A DNA stretch of 64,000 nucleotides from Microbacterium sp. (GCA_013823625.1 PNMM01000001.1:62001-126000), one strand, 5' to 3'. Positions 1 to 13,044 are shown, counted from the stretch's first letter. Numbers and translations are program-made. Notes: generated by a model from the sequence alone, not told the origin.

Positions 1-346
1 AGCCACCGAAGATCGTGAAGTCTTGGCTGTAGACGGCCACCTGGCGACCGTGAACCGTGCCGGTGCCCGTGACGACGGCGTCGCCATAGGGCCGCTTGGC
101 GTCCATGCCGAAGGCGTGGGTGCGGTGGCGCACGAACTCGTCAAGCTCAACGAAGCTGCCGTGGTCGAGCAGCGTGTCGATGCGCTCGCGGGCGGTCATC
201 TTGCCCTTGGCGTGCTGCTTCTCGATGGCGGCTTCGCCGCTCGCGGTCACGGCCTCGTGGTACCGCACCTTCAGATCGGCGATCTTGCCGGCGGTCGTCG
301 TGAGGTCGGGGGCAGCAGGGGCAGGCGCACTCGTGTGGTCGGTCAC
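1..346 (-). CDS. Acyl-CoA carboxylase beta (carboxyltransferase) subunit, N-terminal part, truncated by window edge
   Basis: Reverse-strand translation from GTG at 346: VTDHTSAPAPAAPDLTTTAGKIADLKVRYHEAVTASGEAAIEKQHAKGKMTARERIDTLLDHGSFVELDEFVRHRTHAFGMDAKRPYGDAVVTGTGTVHGRQVAVYSQDFTIFGG, the typical AccD/PccB N-terminus. Missing from the ORF track because it runs off the edge. Confidence 0.9.
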   Translation of the reverse strand, partial: MTDHTSAPAPAAPDLTTTAGKIADLKVRYHEAVTASGEAAIEKQHAKGKMTARERIDTLLDHGSFVELDEFVRHRTHAFGMDAKRPYGDAVVTGTGTVHGRQVAVYSQDFTIFGG

Positions 347-526
347 CGTGTCAGCCTATCGACAGCACCCCGCCCGGTGCCGTTGGAGAACATCCACAGA
401 GATGGTGCTCGCACCTGGTGCCTGGCGGAGTGTCGCTCGACTGCCATTCGCTCACCGGTAACGCGCTGTGCACGTGCCGTTGGCTCTCGCTTCGTAGCGT
501 CGGCTGAACGGTCGGATGGAGGAGCG

Positions 527-1474
527 GTGTACAGCGAGCTCAGCGCGTGGGTCGAGTCACCCCTGCAATTGCTCGGTGCGCTCGAGCACGCGGCGCTGAT
601 GAGCTCGAGCACGCCTCATCACGCGATGACGATCGTGCCGCGCGGCGGAGACGCCCAGCTCGAGACGACCGCGAGTCACCTCGCCGACCGGGTGCGCACG
701 CACGCTCACGTGAACGCACGCATGGCGATTGACGTGCGCGTCATGCCCTTTGCTCTCTTCGCCGCCGACACGCCCTGGCTGATCGGCGACGCCTTCTCGG
801 GCCAAGTGCAAGCGCGGCTTGACCGGGTCGAGCCGAGCACCCTGACGATCGTCGACGATGGCGCCATCACGCGAGTTCTCGCCCGCCACCTCGCCGAGGG
901 CACCCCTCTCGTGCGCCCGCGTGCCCCCCGCTTGTGGGCAGGCTTGCGGCGTGAGCTTGCGGCGCGCACCACTCGCCGGCTTCGCGCGCTCGCCGCCGAC
1001 GGCCGCCTCTCGGTCACGACCTATCTCGCTGACGACGACGATGCCGTGACGCAATTGCGATCGATCGGTGCGAGCGTCGTGACCCATCGCTTCGACGTCA
1101 CGCGAATGCTGGGCGAACGAGCGGTGCACGTGCCGCGCGGTGCCCGCATTGTTCTCGGCACCGCGCATGTTGCCGACGGGCTGACGGATGCCGCAACCGA
1201 GCTGCAGCGCATCGCCGAGCTCGCGCGCTCGGGTGCCGTGGCCTACCTGCCACACCGACGCGAACCCGCGTGGTTCACGACCGCCGTGGGGCGCTTGCCT
1301 GAGACCAGCGTGATCGCGGCGACGCTGCCAATCGAGCTTGCTCTAGCGGGCACTGAGCGACCGCTCGAGATCATCGCTGCGTTGTCGACGGCAGCGGAGA
1401 CACTGCCGATCGTGTTGCGCGGTTCAGGGTCGACGGTCTCGGCCCAGCCGACGGTACGCGAGGTCACGTCGTGA
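527..1474 (+). CDS. Putative polysialyltransferase-like/glycosyltransferase of a nonulosonate cassette
   Basis: Start revised from ORF 23..1474 to GTG 527, preceded by GGAGG. N-terminus VYSELSAWVESPLQLLGALEHAAL resembles the SPLQ-type N-terminus of sialyl/polysialyltransferase families. Overlaps neuA by 4 nt (1471..1474). Confidence 0.5.
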   Translation: MYSELSAWVESPLQLLGALEHAALMSSSTPHHAMTIVPRGGDAQLETTASHLADRVRTHAHVNARMAIDVRVMPFALFAADTPWLIGDAFSGQVQARLDRVEPSTLTIVDDGAITRVLARHLAEGTPLVRPRAPRLWAGLRRELAARTTRRLRALAADGRLSVTTYLADDDDAVTQLRSIGASVVTHRFDVTRMLGERAVHVPRGARIVLGTAHVADGLTDAATELQRIAELARSGAVAYLPHRREPAWFTTAVGRLPETSVIAATLPIELALAGTERPLEIIAALSTAAETLPIVLRGSGSTVSAQPTVREVTS

Positions 1475-2199
1475 CGAGCGAGGTCGTCGCGATCATCCCG
1501 GCTCGCGGCGGTTCGGTCGGCATACCTCGCAAGAATCTGCAGCTCGTGGGCGGTGAGTCTCTCGTTGCGCGGGCGGTGCGCAGCGCGCGGGCTGCCGTGG
1601 GCATCCACCGCGTCATGGTGTCGACCGACGATGACGAGATTGCAACTGAGGCGCGTCGAGCCGGGGCCTTCGTGGTCGATCGTCCGGCAGCACTCGCCAC
1701 GTCGACCGCCTCGTCAGAGTCGGCCTTGTTGCACGCGATCGCCAGTCTTGATCACCCTCCGGCGATTGTGGTCATGCTGCAAGCGACCTCGCCCTTCATT
1801 GACGCGCGTGACCTCGACGCGGCGATCTCTCGCGTGGCGGCGACCGAGGCCGAAGTGGTCTTCGCGGCAGTCGCGACTCCGGTGTTTTTGTGGCGCCCCT
1901 CTCTGCTCGACGGTGCTGGCTGGGAGGGCGTCAATCATGACGCTGCCGTGCGCCCGCGGCGCCAAGACCTTCCGCCGCAGGTTGCCGAGACGGGCGCCTT
2001 CTATGTCATGCGAGCCGAGGGCCTGCAGGCAGCAGCACATCGCTTTTTCGGCCGTGTCGAGCCACAGCTTGTTGACGAGAGATTCGCCGTCGACATCGAC
2101 ACCGAGGTCGAACTCGAGATCGCGCGAGCACTCGCTGGCGTGCACGACGGCGCGCGCACCATCGCCGCCCAGCCGACAACAGAGGGATCACTGTCATGA
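1471..2199 (+). CDS. neuA: Acylneuraminate/nonulosonate cytidylyltransferase
   Basis: VVAIIPARGGSVGIPRKNLQLVGGESLVARAVRSA: CMP-NeuAc synthetase N-terminal motif. Followed by a NeuB homologue. Confidence 0.85.
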   Translation: MTSEVVAIIPARGGSVGIPRKNLQLVGGESLVARAVRSARAAVGIHRVMVSTDDDEIATEARRAGAFVVDRPAALATSTASSESALLHAIASLDHPPAIVVMLQATSPFIDARDLDAAISRVAATEAEVVFAAVATPVFLWRPSLLDGAGWEGVNHDAAVRPRRQDLPPQVAETGAFYVMRAEGLQAAAHRFFGRVEPQLVDERFAVDIDTEVELEIARALAGVHDGARTIAAQPTTEGSLS

Positions 2200-3068
2200 C
2201 TGTCTCTATCGCTTCGCGCCTTATTGGCGACGACCACCCCGTGTATGTGATTGGCGAGATCGGACTCAACCACAACGGCGATGTTGAACTTGCCATGCGC
2301 TTGATTGACGTCGCCGCCGAGGCGGGTGCCGACGCCGTGAAGTTTCAAAAGCGAACGCCCGAGATTGCCACCCCCGAGCACATGCGTGACACGCTGCGCG
2401 AAACCCCGTGGGGAACCATGACCTACCTCGACTACCGATACCGCGTCGAGTTCAGCCCCGAGCAGTACCGCCAAATCGGCGACTACGCCGCGTCGCGCGG
2501 TCTCGACTGGTTTGCCTCGCCGTGGGATGTTCCGAGCGTCGACGTGCTCGAAGAGCTCGACGTTGTCGCGCACAAGATCGCCTCGGCGTCGGTCACCGAC
2601 ATCGAACTGCTCGAGCGAGTGGCGGGCACCGGAAAGCCCGTCATTCTCTCGACCGGCATGTCGACCCTGGACGAGATCGATCGCGCGGTTGAGACGCTCG
2701 GCACCGAGCGGTTGATCATGCTGCACGCCACCTCGACGTATCCGATGCCGGCTGAAGAAGCCAATCTTCGCACGATCGCGACTCTTCGCGAGCGTTACGC
2801 CGGTGTGCCCATCGGGTACTCGGGCCACGAGCGAGGGCTGCAGATCAGCCTCGCCGCTGTCGCGCTGGGCGCTTGCGTCGTTGAACGGCACATCACTCTC
2901 GACCGCACGATGTGGGGGTCTGACCACGCGGCATCGCTCGAGCCTCAGGGCTTCGAGCACTTGGTGCGTGACATTCGCATCATCGAGTCGGCCCTCGGTG
3001 ATGGCGTGAAGCGCGTCTTCCCGGGTGAGGAAGCGCCCAAGGCAAAGCTGCGTCGCGTTCTCGCGTGA
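2196..3068 (+). CDS. neuB: N-acetylneuraminate synthase family protein (nonulosonate synthase), TIM-barrel only
   Basis: YVIGEIGLNHNGDVELAMRLIDVAAEAGADAVKFQKR, ILSTGMSTLDEI, GYSGHERGLQISLAAVALGACVVERHITLDR: NeuB motifs. 290 aa, no C-terminal SAF domain. Confidence 0.88.
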   Translation: MTVSIASRLIGDDHPVYVIGEIGLNHNGDVELAMRLIDVAAEAGADAVKFQKRTPEIATPEHMRDTLRETPWGTMTYLDYRYRVEFSPEQYRQIGDYAASRGLDWFASPWDVPSVDVLEELDVVAHKIASASVTDIELLERVAGTGKPVILSTGMSTLDEIDRAVETLGTERLIMLHATSTYPMPAEEANLRTIATLRERYAGVPIGYSGHERGLQISLAAVALGACVVERHITLDRTMWGSDHAASLEPQGFEHLVRDIRIIESALGDGVKRVFPGEEAPKAKLRRVLA

Positions 3069-4261
3069 TCGTCGTCGCCCTCACCGACTCAGACTCGTAC
3101 CTCAAGTGGGGTGCGGCAACGCTGGAGCGTGTTGCTCCTGACGCCGAGCGGCACATCATCGTCGTGGCGAACCCGGTCATGCCCAGCTCGGCACAGCGCG
3201 CTTCTGCCGTCGCGGGCACGCAGTGGGCGGGGCGCGAGGTCGATGTGCTGTCAGCCGATGCGGCCGTCGAGCGCGTGCGGGCCCTCGGGGCCGACGCCGT
3301 GCTCGTTGCCATGCGCGGGCCGACAGCCGCGCTGCTCTTGGCGATGCTCGCCGAACGTGATCGGCGGCCCGTGCTGTGGTCGGGCATCCCGGGCATCGCG
3401 TTGCCGGCGCGTCGCAAAGCACTCGTGTATCGCGCTCAGGCCGACCTCATGATCGTGCATTCGCACCACGAGCGGGAGATGTTTCAGGCACTCGATGAGG
3501 CAGAAGGCATGCAGCATCGATTCGCCCTCACGACGCTTCCGTTTCTCGATCGCCGACCGAGTACGGGTGACGACCTGGTGTTTGCGGCCCAAGCGCTCGT
3601 GCCGGCAACGCGCGCCGAACGGCGTCATCTTGTGGTGCAGCTCATCGCCGCGGCCGAGTCTCACCCTGACCGCCGCGTCGTGCTCAAGGTGCGAGCGCAG
3701 GCAGGCGAGCGCCAGACGCACGACGAGCGGTGGCCGCTTGATGCCCTGCTGCCCCCCGTGGTTCCCCGCAATCTCGTGGTTCAAGCGGGGCCCATGGCTC
3801 ACGTGCTCGATACCGCGGGCAGCGTGGTCTCGGTGAGCTCGACGGCCATCATCGAGGCCTTTGCTCGAGGAATTCCCGCGCTCGTGCTCGACGACTACGG
3901 CATCGGCGATGAGCAACTCAACGCAATCTTCACCGACAGTGGCCTCGTGGGCTCGACCGCCGACATGGTTGCCGGCCGTTTTCGGTCGGTCGACCGAGAG
4001 TGGGCTCGTCGCAACTATCTGCACGATCACACCGACGACGATGCCGCGAGCCAGCTTGCTGAACTCGTGCAGCAGCACGCGCGATCGCCGCTCTCGCCTC
4101 GAGCGCCTCAGCGGTCGACAGCCGGGGGTCGCTTGCGGCGCGCATGGGATCGCCGCACGGCGCTCGGCCGGCACGATGGCGACGCTGTGGGCGTGCTCGC
4201 GCTTGCCCTCGGCGTTCCGGCTCGGGCGGTCGTGCGCTTCGCTCGTAAGCTCGCAGGGTGA
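3065..4261 (+). CDS. Putative glycosyltransferase (DUF6716-like) associated with nonulosonate genes
   Basis: N-terminus MIVVALTDSDSYLKWGAATLE and late motif SVVSVSSTAIIEAFARGIPALVLDDYG (nucleotide-sugar binding-like). Overlaps neuB and birA by 4 nt each. Confidence 0.6.
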   Translation: MIVVALTDSDSYLKWGAATLERVAPDAERHIIVVANPVMPSSAQRASAVAGTQWAGREVDVLSADAAVERVRALGADAVLVAMRGPTAALLLAMLAERDRRPVLWSGIPGIALPARRKALVYRAQADLMIVHSHHEREMFQALDEAEGMQHRFALTTLPFLDRRPSTGDDLVFAAQALVPATRAERRHLVVQLIAAAESHPDRRVVLKVRAQAGERQTHDERWPLDALLPPVVPRNLVVQAGPMAHVLDTAGSVVSVSSTAIIEAFARGIPALVLDDYGIGDEQLNAIFTDSGLVGSTADMVAGRFRSVDREWARRNYLHDHTDDDAASQLAELVQQHARSPLSPRAPQRSTAGGRLRRAWDRRTALGRHDGDAVGVLALALGVPARAVVRFARKLAG

Positions 4262-5064
4262 CTCTCGCTTCATCGACTCCCCCCGAGCTGCCACTCAGCC
4301 GTGCGATCAGTGCCGACCTTGACTGGCGCGACCACAGCCCCTCGACGAACACCGAGCTCGTCGCCCGCGCGTCGAGCGCGCCCGACCTTGCCGTGGTTGC
4401 CACCGATAACCAGACGGCGGGGCGCGGCCGGCTCGATCGGGTGTGGTCGGCGGCGCCGGGCTCGGCGCTCGCGGTCTCGGTGCTCGTTCGCCACGACGCC
4501 GCCGCGGTTGACCCCGTGCGGCTGGGGTGGCTGCCCCTGCTCGCCGGCGTGGCCATGAGCCGCGCCGTACGGTCTCTCGGCGTCGCGCGCGTCGGGGTCA
4601 AGTGGCCCAACGACGTTCTCGCCGCAACGGCCGAGGGTGAGCGCAAGCTCAGCGGAATCCTCGCCGAGCTCTCGCCCGACGGAGTCGTGATTGGCGCCGG
4701 GCTCAACCTCACGATGTCGCACGACGACCTGCCGGTGCCGACCGCAACATCCCTCGCCCTCGAGGGAGTGCCGACGGATGCTGCGCTCACCGATCGCGCC
4801 CTCGCCGCCTATCTGCGCGAGCTGCTGGCCCTCGTCGGCGAGTGGCGCGCGGCGACGCACCCGAGCGCTCTGCGCGCCCTGGTCGAGCCAGAACTGCAGA
4901 CCCTCGGCCGTGCTGTGCGTGTGGACCGCCCGGGGGTACCGGTCGTGCTCGGCGTGGCCGAGGGGCTCGACGATGATGGCCGACTGCTCGTTCGCGCTGC
5001 TGATCCGATCGTCGGCGTCATCGCCGTGGCTGCGGGCGACGTGACGCATCTGCGATATGAATAG
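4258..5064 (+). CDS. birA: Biotin--[acetyl-CoA-carboxylase] ligase
   Basis: STNTELVARASS, VVATDNQTAGRGRLDRVWSAAPGSALAVSVLVR, VGVKWPNDVL, KLSGILAEL: biotin protein ligase motifs. Confidence 0.9.
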   Translation: MTLASSTPPELPLSRAISADLDWRDHSPSTNTELVARASSAPDLAVVATDNQTAGRGRLDRVWSAAPGSALAVSVLVRHDAAAVDPVRLGWLPLLAGVAMSRAVRSLGVARVGVKWPNDVLAATAEGERKLSGILAELSPDGVVIGAGLNLTMSHDDLPVPTATSLALEGVPTDAALTDRALAAYLRELLALVGEWRAATHPSALRALVEPELQTLGRAVRVDRPGVPVVLGVAEGLDDDGRLLVRAADPIVGVIAVAAGDVTHLRYE

Positions 5065-5067
5065 GGC

Positions 5068-5604
5068 ATGACGGGCGAGAACCGCGTTCCCGAGCGGGCG
5101 ATCGCCCGACTGCGCCCGCACGCTCGCGTGCTCGTGCTGCCGTCGATTGCGCTTGTTGTGGTGGTTGGCGCGGGCACGTTTGGGGTGTTCGCGGTCGACG
5201 AGGTGTGGCAGAGCCTCACGGTGCTCGCGGTGGCGATCGCGAGCGTCGGGCTGTTTTGGGTGCTTCCGCTGCTGCGCTGGCTGAGCACGCAATACCTGAT
5301 CACGACGCGGCGAGTCGTGCTGCGCAGTGGCTTCTTCGTGCGCACCCGTCACGAAGTGCTCTTGAGCCGCAGTTATGACGTGACCGTGCGGCAATCGGGC
5401 CTGCAACCGGCGTTTCGCTCGGGCGACGTGCTCATCACGACCGGCGCTGATCGCCCCGTGGTGATGCGCGATGTTCCGCGTGCTGACATCGTGCAGCGCG
5501 CCCTCGGCGACGTCATGGAGGCGAGTACGACCTCGATCACGACCATTCGTCGCCCGGTCGAAGCGGCCGAGCCCGGCCTTCGTCGTGACCGATCAGGCCG
5601 CTGA
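5068..5604 (+). CDS. PH (bPH2)-domain membrane protein
   Basis: Two TM segments followed by YLITTRRVVLRSGFFVRTRHEVLLSRSYDVTVRQS, a bacterial PH domain pattern. Confidence 0.7.
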   Translation: MTGENRVPERAIARLRPHARVLVLPSIALVVVVGAGTFGVFAVDEVWQSLTVLAVAIASVGLFWVLPLLRWLSTQYLITTRRVVLRSGFFVRTRHEVLLSRSYDVTVRQSGLQPAFRSGDVLITTGADRPVVMRDVPRADIVQRALGDVMEASTTSITTIRRPVEAAEPGLRRDRSGR

Positions 5605-6060
5605 CTCGGCCGATTCTTCGGGGGCGGGCTGCGGGGCTCGACGCGGGTGAAAGACCCACCCCCTGTAGAGCGTGAAGCGAAAGGCGCTGCCGAGCGCGAG
5701 CCCGACGACGTTCGAGGCGATGTTGTCGGCGAGCAGGCTCGTGAAGCCGAAAACGTAGTGCGAGATCACGAGGCACCCGACGGCGATGAGCATGCCCCCG
5801 ATGCTGACGATGGCGAACTCGAGGGCCTCGCGAGCCGCGGGGCGTCGCTGCTCGAGGCGGAACGTCCACAGTCGACTGCCCACCCAGTTGACGGCGATCG
5901 CGACGGACGTCGACAGCACTTTGGCGATGACCGGGCCTTCGGCGATGACCGCGGGGTCGAGCACGGTCACGCGCAGCAGGTTGAACAGGGCCACGTCGAC
6001 AACGACCCCGACGAGTCCGACGGTGCCAAATCGGGCCAGCTGTGCCAAGAGGGTGCGCAT
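5593..6060 (-). CDS. gtrA: GtrA family membrane protein
   Basis: LLAQLARFGTVGLVGVVVDVALFNLLRV...NWVGSRLWTF...GLALGSAFRFTLYRGWVF: GtrA four-TM pattern. Confidence 0.85.
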   Translation of the reverse strand: MRTLLAQLARFGTVGLVGVVVDVALFNLLRVTVLDPAVIAEGPVIAKVLSTSVAIAVNWVGSRLWTFRLEQRRPAAREALEFAIVSIGGMLIAVGCLVISHYVFGFTSLLADNIASNVVGLALGSAFRFTLYRGWVFHPRRAPQPAPEESAESAA

Positions 6061-6142
6061 CGTTCCTAGGGGGCGTCGGGGCGGGGTGCTCGCGGTCGGC
6101 CAGAATAGAGGTGAGTCGTCCGCAGTCTAGTGAGGAGCATCC

Positions 6143-7243
6143 ATGCCCGTTGTCGGGGTCATCGGAGGAGGCCAGCTCGCACGCATGATGATTCCTGCGG
6201 CGGTGGGCCTGGGCATTGAGCTGCGGGTGCTCGCCGAAGCGCCTGATTCCTCAGCGCGGCTCGCGGCGACGGCGGTCGGCGACTATCGCGACGAAGCCAC
6301 CGTGCTCGCGTTCGCGCGCGAGTGCGACGTCATCACGTTCGACCACGAGCACGTGCCGCAAGCGGTGCTGCGCGCGCTCGTTGCCGCGGGTGCCGCCGTG
6401 CATCCGGGGCCGGATGCCCTGCTCTACGCGCAAGACAAGCTCATGATGCGCGAGCGCTTGTCGCAGCTCGGCGTGCCCCAGCCCGACTGGGCGCGCGTCG
6501 AGTCGGCCGATGATCTGACCGGATTCCTCGCTGACCACGGTGGCCGGGCCGTCGTGAAGACGCCGCGCGGAGGCTACGACGGCAAGGGCGTGCGCGTCAT
6601 CGACGATGCCGCGCAGGTTGCCGATTGGCTCGCTGATGGCCCGCTCTTGGCGGAAGAGCTCGTGGCGTTTGAACGTGAGCTCGCGCAACTCATTGCGCGT
6701 CGCCCGAGCGGCGCAGCCCAACTGTGGCCGCTCGTCGAGACGGTGCAGCGCGGGGGAGTGTGTGCCGAGGTGATTGCTCCCGCACCGCAGACCACCGATG
6801 CCCAACAACGTGCCGCCGCTGAGATCGCCACCTCGATCGCGCACGGGCTGGGCGTGACGGGCGTGCTCGCCGTCGAGCTCTTCGCGGCGTCTGATGGCCG
6901 CGTTCTGGTCAACGAGCTCGCCATGCGCCCGCACAACAGCGGCCACGTGACGATCGATGGTTCTGTCACGAGCCAGTTTGAGCAGCACCTGCGCGCGGTG
7001 CTCGATTGGCCGCTTGGCGACACCACTCCGCTGGCGCCGTGGGGCGTGATGATCAACGTCTTCGGCAGCTTGCCCGACGAGAAGATCGCCGCGGCCCTGG
7101 GCCACCAACCGACCGCCAAAGTGCACGCCTACGGCAAAGGACCGCGCGCGGGTCGCAAGGCCGGACACGTGACGGTCATCGGCGCCGAGCTCGACGACGT
7201 CGCCTACCGTGCGCGCGCCGCGGCCAGCCACTTCGATGACTGA
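6143..7243 (+). CDS. purK: 5-(carboxyamino)imidazole ribonucleotide synthase
   Basis: [85 protein letters not shown]. Confidence 0.96.
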   Translation: MPVVGVIGGGQLARMMIPAAVGLGIELRVLAEAPDSSARLAATAVGDYRDEATVLAFARECDVITFDHEHVPQAVLRALVAAGAAVHPGPDALLYAQDKLMMRERLSQLGVPQPDWARVESADDLTGFLADHGGRAVVKTPRGGYDGKGVRVIDDAAQVADWLADGPLLAEELVAFERELAQLIARRPSGAAQLWPLVETVQRGGVCAEVIAPAPQTTDAQQRAAAEIATSIAHGLGVTGVLAVELFAASDGRVLVNELAMRPHNSGHVTIDGSVTSQFEQHLRAVLDWPLGDTTPLAPWGVMINVFGSLPDEKIAAALGHQPTAKVHAYGKGPRAGRKAGHVTVIGAELDDVAYRARAAASHFDD

Positions 7244-7259
7244 GTCCTACCCTGGAGGC

Positions 7260-7772
7260 ATGAACTCACCCCTCGTCGCCGTTGTCATGGGATCCGACAG
7301 CGACTGGTCGGTCATGCAGCGCGCCGCCGAGGCTCTCGACGAGCTCGGTATTGCCTACGAGGTCGAGGTGTTGAGCGCCCACCGCACTCCCGACGCGATG
7401 ATCGCGTATGGCCGTGCGGCGGCCGGCCGGGGCATCCGCGTCATCATCGCTGGCGCCGGCGGTGCCGCCCACTTGCCCGGCATGATCGCGAGCGTGACGA
7501 CGCTGCCCGTCGTCGGGGTGCCCGTGCCCCTCGCGACGCTTGATGGCCTCGACAGCCTGCTGAGCATCGTGCAAATGCCCGCGGGCATTCCCGTGGCCAC
7601 GGTCTCAATCGGTGGCGGGCGCAACGCCGGCCTGCTCGCCGCTCGCATCATTGGGTCGACGGATGCGGCCGTGGCCGATCGCCTCGCCGCCTTTGCCGCC
7701 GCACTTGAGCACACCGTCGCCGAGAAGAACGCTGCCCTGAAGGCGTCGATCGGCGCCGCGTCGGCGACGTGA
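7260..7772 (+). CDS. purE: 5-(carboxyamino)imidazole ribonucleotide mutase
   Basis: Start revised to ATG 7260: [47 protein letters not shown]...[16 protein letters not shown]. Confidence 0.96.
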   Translation: MNSPLVAVVMGSDSDWSVMQRAAEALDELGIAYEVEVLSAHRTPDAMIAYGRAAAGRGIRVIIAGAGGAAHLPGMIASVTTLPVVGVPVPLATLDGLDSLLSIVQMPAGIPVATVSIGGGRNAGLLAARIIGSTDAAVADRLAAFAAALEHTVAEKNAALKASIGAASAT

Positions 7773-9103
7773 GCCACACCTCGCCGCTGCGTCACCCCGA
7801 CTCGCGCGATCCCGCGGTCATGGGTCGCCGCGCCTGGTGGCTGCTGGCGCTCAACCTTCTCGTGCCCGGCAGTGCCCAGTTGCTCGCGGGCAACCGACGC
7901 TGGGGCCGATTCGCGGTGGGCGCGACCTTCACCCTCTGGGCGATCGCGGCGGGCGCGGCGCTGTTGTTCTGGCTCTGGCGGCCGGCGGCCCTCACGCTCG
8001 CGACCAACGTCGTCGTGTTGTGGGTCGTGCAACTGGGTCTCGTTTTCTACGCCGTGCTCTGGCTCGTGACGACCCTCAACGCCTTCACGCTCGTGCGCCT
8101 CGTGCGAACCCCGCCTCGTGCGCGGTTGCCGATTGCGATCTTCACGGTGCTGAGCCTCGTGCTCACGGTCGGAACCGCGAGCTATGCGGCCGTCGTGGCG
8201 GGCGTCGGCCGCGATGCCTTGAGCGCGGTCTTCGCGGGCGGCACGATCGTCGAACCTATCGACGGGCGGTACACCATTCTGCTGCTGGGCGGCGACGCGG
8301 GGGCCGATCGCTTCGGCTTGCGACCCGACAGCATGACGCTCGTGAGCATCGACGCGACGACGGGCGCCGTCACGATGGTGGGCATCCCGCGCAATCTCTA
8401 CAACGCGCCGTTCAGCGAGGATTCACCGTTGTGGGATGCGTGGCCCAACGGTTTCGACTGTGGCGACGAGTGTCTTCTTGCGTACCTCTACCCGTGGGCC
8501 GAAGAACACCCTGAGTTGTACCCCAACGCCGAGAAAGAGGGCAGTACGCCCGCGATCGAGGCCATGCGTGACGCGGTCGAGGGGGTCACGGGCTTGCCCG
8601 TGCAATTCACGGTGCTCATCGACATGGCGGGCTTCGCGTCGCTCATCGACGCACTGGGCGGGGTGGTCGTGACGGTCGAGAACCCGGTCACTCTCGGCAT
8701 CAACGGCGGCCCGGTGGTCGGCGAGATCGCGGCGGGCGAGCAGCGCATGGACGGCTACACGGCACTCTGGTACGCCCGCAGCCGGTACGAGCTCACCGAC
8801 TTCGACCGCATGAAGCACCAGCGCGACATCCAAGAGGCGATGCTGCGGCAACTCGAGCCCGGAGTTGTTCTCACGCGCTTTCAGGCGATCGCCGAGGCCT
8901 CGAGCGATCTCGTGCGCACCGACATCCCCCAATCGATGCTCGGGGTCCTCAGCGATCTCGCGGTGCTCTCGCGCGAGCACGAGATCGTGCGGCTCGAACT
9001 CGTGCCGCCTCTCATCGACAACGTCGAGCCTGACTTCGAGGTCGCGCGCGCGAGCATCGCCACCGCGGTCGCCCCGCGGCCCACGCCGACGCCCACTCCC
9101 TAG
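7769..9103 (+). CDS. LytR-CpsA-Psr (LCP) family cell-wall polymer ligase
   Basis: TM region followed by [44 protein letters not shown] ... [40 protein letters not shown] motifs. Confidence 0.92.
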   Translation: MSHTSPLRHPDSRDPAVMGRRAWWLLALNLLVPGSAQLLAGNRRWGRFAVGATFTLWAIAAGAALLFWLWRPAALTLATNVVVLWVVQLGLVFYAVLWLVTTLNAFTLVRLVRTPPRARLPIAIFTVLSLVLTVGTASYAAVVAGVGRDALSAVFAGGTIVEPIDGRYTILLLGGDAGADRFGLRPDSMTLVSIDATTGAVTMVGIPRNLYNAPFSEDSPLWDAWPNGFDCGDECLLAYLYPWAEEHPELYPNAEKEGSTPAIEAMRDAVEGVTGLPVQFTVLIDMAGFASLIDALGGVVVTVENPVTLGINGGPVVGEIAAGEQRMDGYTALWYARSRYELTDFDRMKHQRDIQEAMLRQLEPGVVLTRFQAIAEASSDLVRTDIPQSMLGVLSDLAVLSREHEIVRLELVPPLIDNVEPDFEVARASIATAVAPRPTPTPTP

Positions 9104-9121
9104 CGGCGTCGGGATGCTGCG

Positions 9122-10260
9122 CTAGAGGTCAGCGTGCAGTTGCCAGGTCTTCTCGGCCGAGTCGCGCCAGCTGAAGGCGCGTGCTCGGTCGCGGCCGCGC
9201 ACCGTCAACTCGGCCGCGAGTGCGGAGTCGTCGAGCACCGAGCGCACGGCTTCGGCCAGTCGCTCGGGGTAGCCCTCAGCGTCGTCGCGGGCAACAACCA
9301 CCCCGGCGTCGCTGCACACCTCGAGCAGTGCGGGCGTGTCGGAGTGCACGACCGGGGCGCCGAGGCTCATGGCTTCGAGAGCGACGAGTCCAGAACCCGC
9401 CGAGATCGCGGGCACGGCCACGACGGTCGCCCGCGAGTAGGCCACGGCGAGGGCGGTCTCACCGAGCACACCCAAGGCGCGAACGCGCGAGCGGTCGAGC
9501 GGCGCGTCGAGGTCACGCATGAGGGTGTCAAGTTCGTCGTCGCTCACGCCGACGAGCAACAGCGGCACCTCGGGTGCGTGGGGGCCCGCAGCGGCCCGCA
9601 CGAGCGCAGGAATGCCGCTCACGCCATCAAGGCCGCCGACGGCGAGCACATACCGCTCGGGTAGGTCGAGCGCCGCCGCCTGCGAGTCGCGGCTCGGGCC
9701 AGGGTCGAGCGAGGGGCTCACGGCCGCGGCAATGACGCGAACGCGATCGCCGAGGTCGAGCGCCGAGGTGAGGTCGTCGGCCACGGCGTGCGTGGGTACG
9801 ACGATGGCGTCGGCGTAGCGCTCGGCGCGTTTAGCCATGGCCCGCGTCCACGCCACGGTGCGGCTCGGCAGGGTCTCGGGGTGAGTGAAGGCTGCCGAGT
9901 GATGAATCGTGACGACGGTCTGCTCGCCCGGCGAGTTGATGCGGTCGTGACGGTAAAGCGGCGCAAAGAGGCTCGGGGCGTGCACCATGCCGGCGCCCGG
10001 CAGCCGCGTAAAGCCGTGCTGCCAGGCGGCGGCCAGTTGGCGGCGATCGAGCGCACTCTTGAACAGGTCGCTCAGGCCCGGCAGCTGTTGTTCGATGCGC
10101 TCGTATTCGCTGGCTGGCGACGAGGCCACGATGCCGGCGACATCGCACCCGCGCGGTGCGGTCTCAATGAGTGCTCGCGTGAGCTCGAGCGCGTAGCGAC
10201 CGATGCCGCTCGGCACCGGGTCACCCACCTGGTCGAGCACGACCCGCAGGGTGGTGAGGC

Positions 10261-10264
<4 letters not shown>
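9122..10264 (-). CDS. Glycosyltransferase, GT4-like
   Basis: VVLDQVGDPVPSGIGRYALELTRAL ... YVLAVGGLDGVSGIPALVRAAA ... AISAGSGLVALEAMSLGAPVVHSD. Start set at 10264, overlapping the rfbD stop. Confidence 0.85.
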
Positions 10265-13011
<2,747 letters not shown>

Positions 13012-13038
13012 GGTGTGCCCATCGTAGCCGTCCCGCTC

Positions 13039-13044
13039 TAGGCT
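13039..13044 (+). promoter_or_regulatory. Putative -10 box (TAGGCT), 7 nt before GTG 13052; possible leaderless start
   Basis: TAGGCT-GACGATC-GTG. Confidence 0.4.

Noticed and set aside
23-526. N-terminal 168 aa of ORF 23..1474
   Set aside because: Antisense to the real carboxylase gene (1..346, -) and upstream of a good GGAGG-spaced GTG at 527. The extension is a high-GC open-frame artefact.
2001-2960. Long minus-strand ORF of 319 aa
   Set aside because: Entirely antisense to neuA/neuB; Arg/His-rich composition with no recognisable domain, typical of mirror ORFs in high-GC DNA.
9101-9124. Possible terminator TAGCG...CGCTA containing the stop codons of two convergent genes
   Set aside because: Only a 5-bp perfect stem and no U-tract; could be chance at this base composition.
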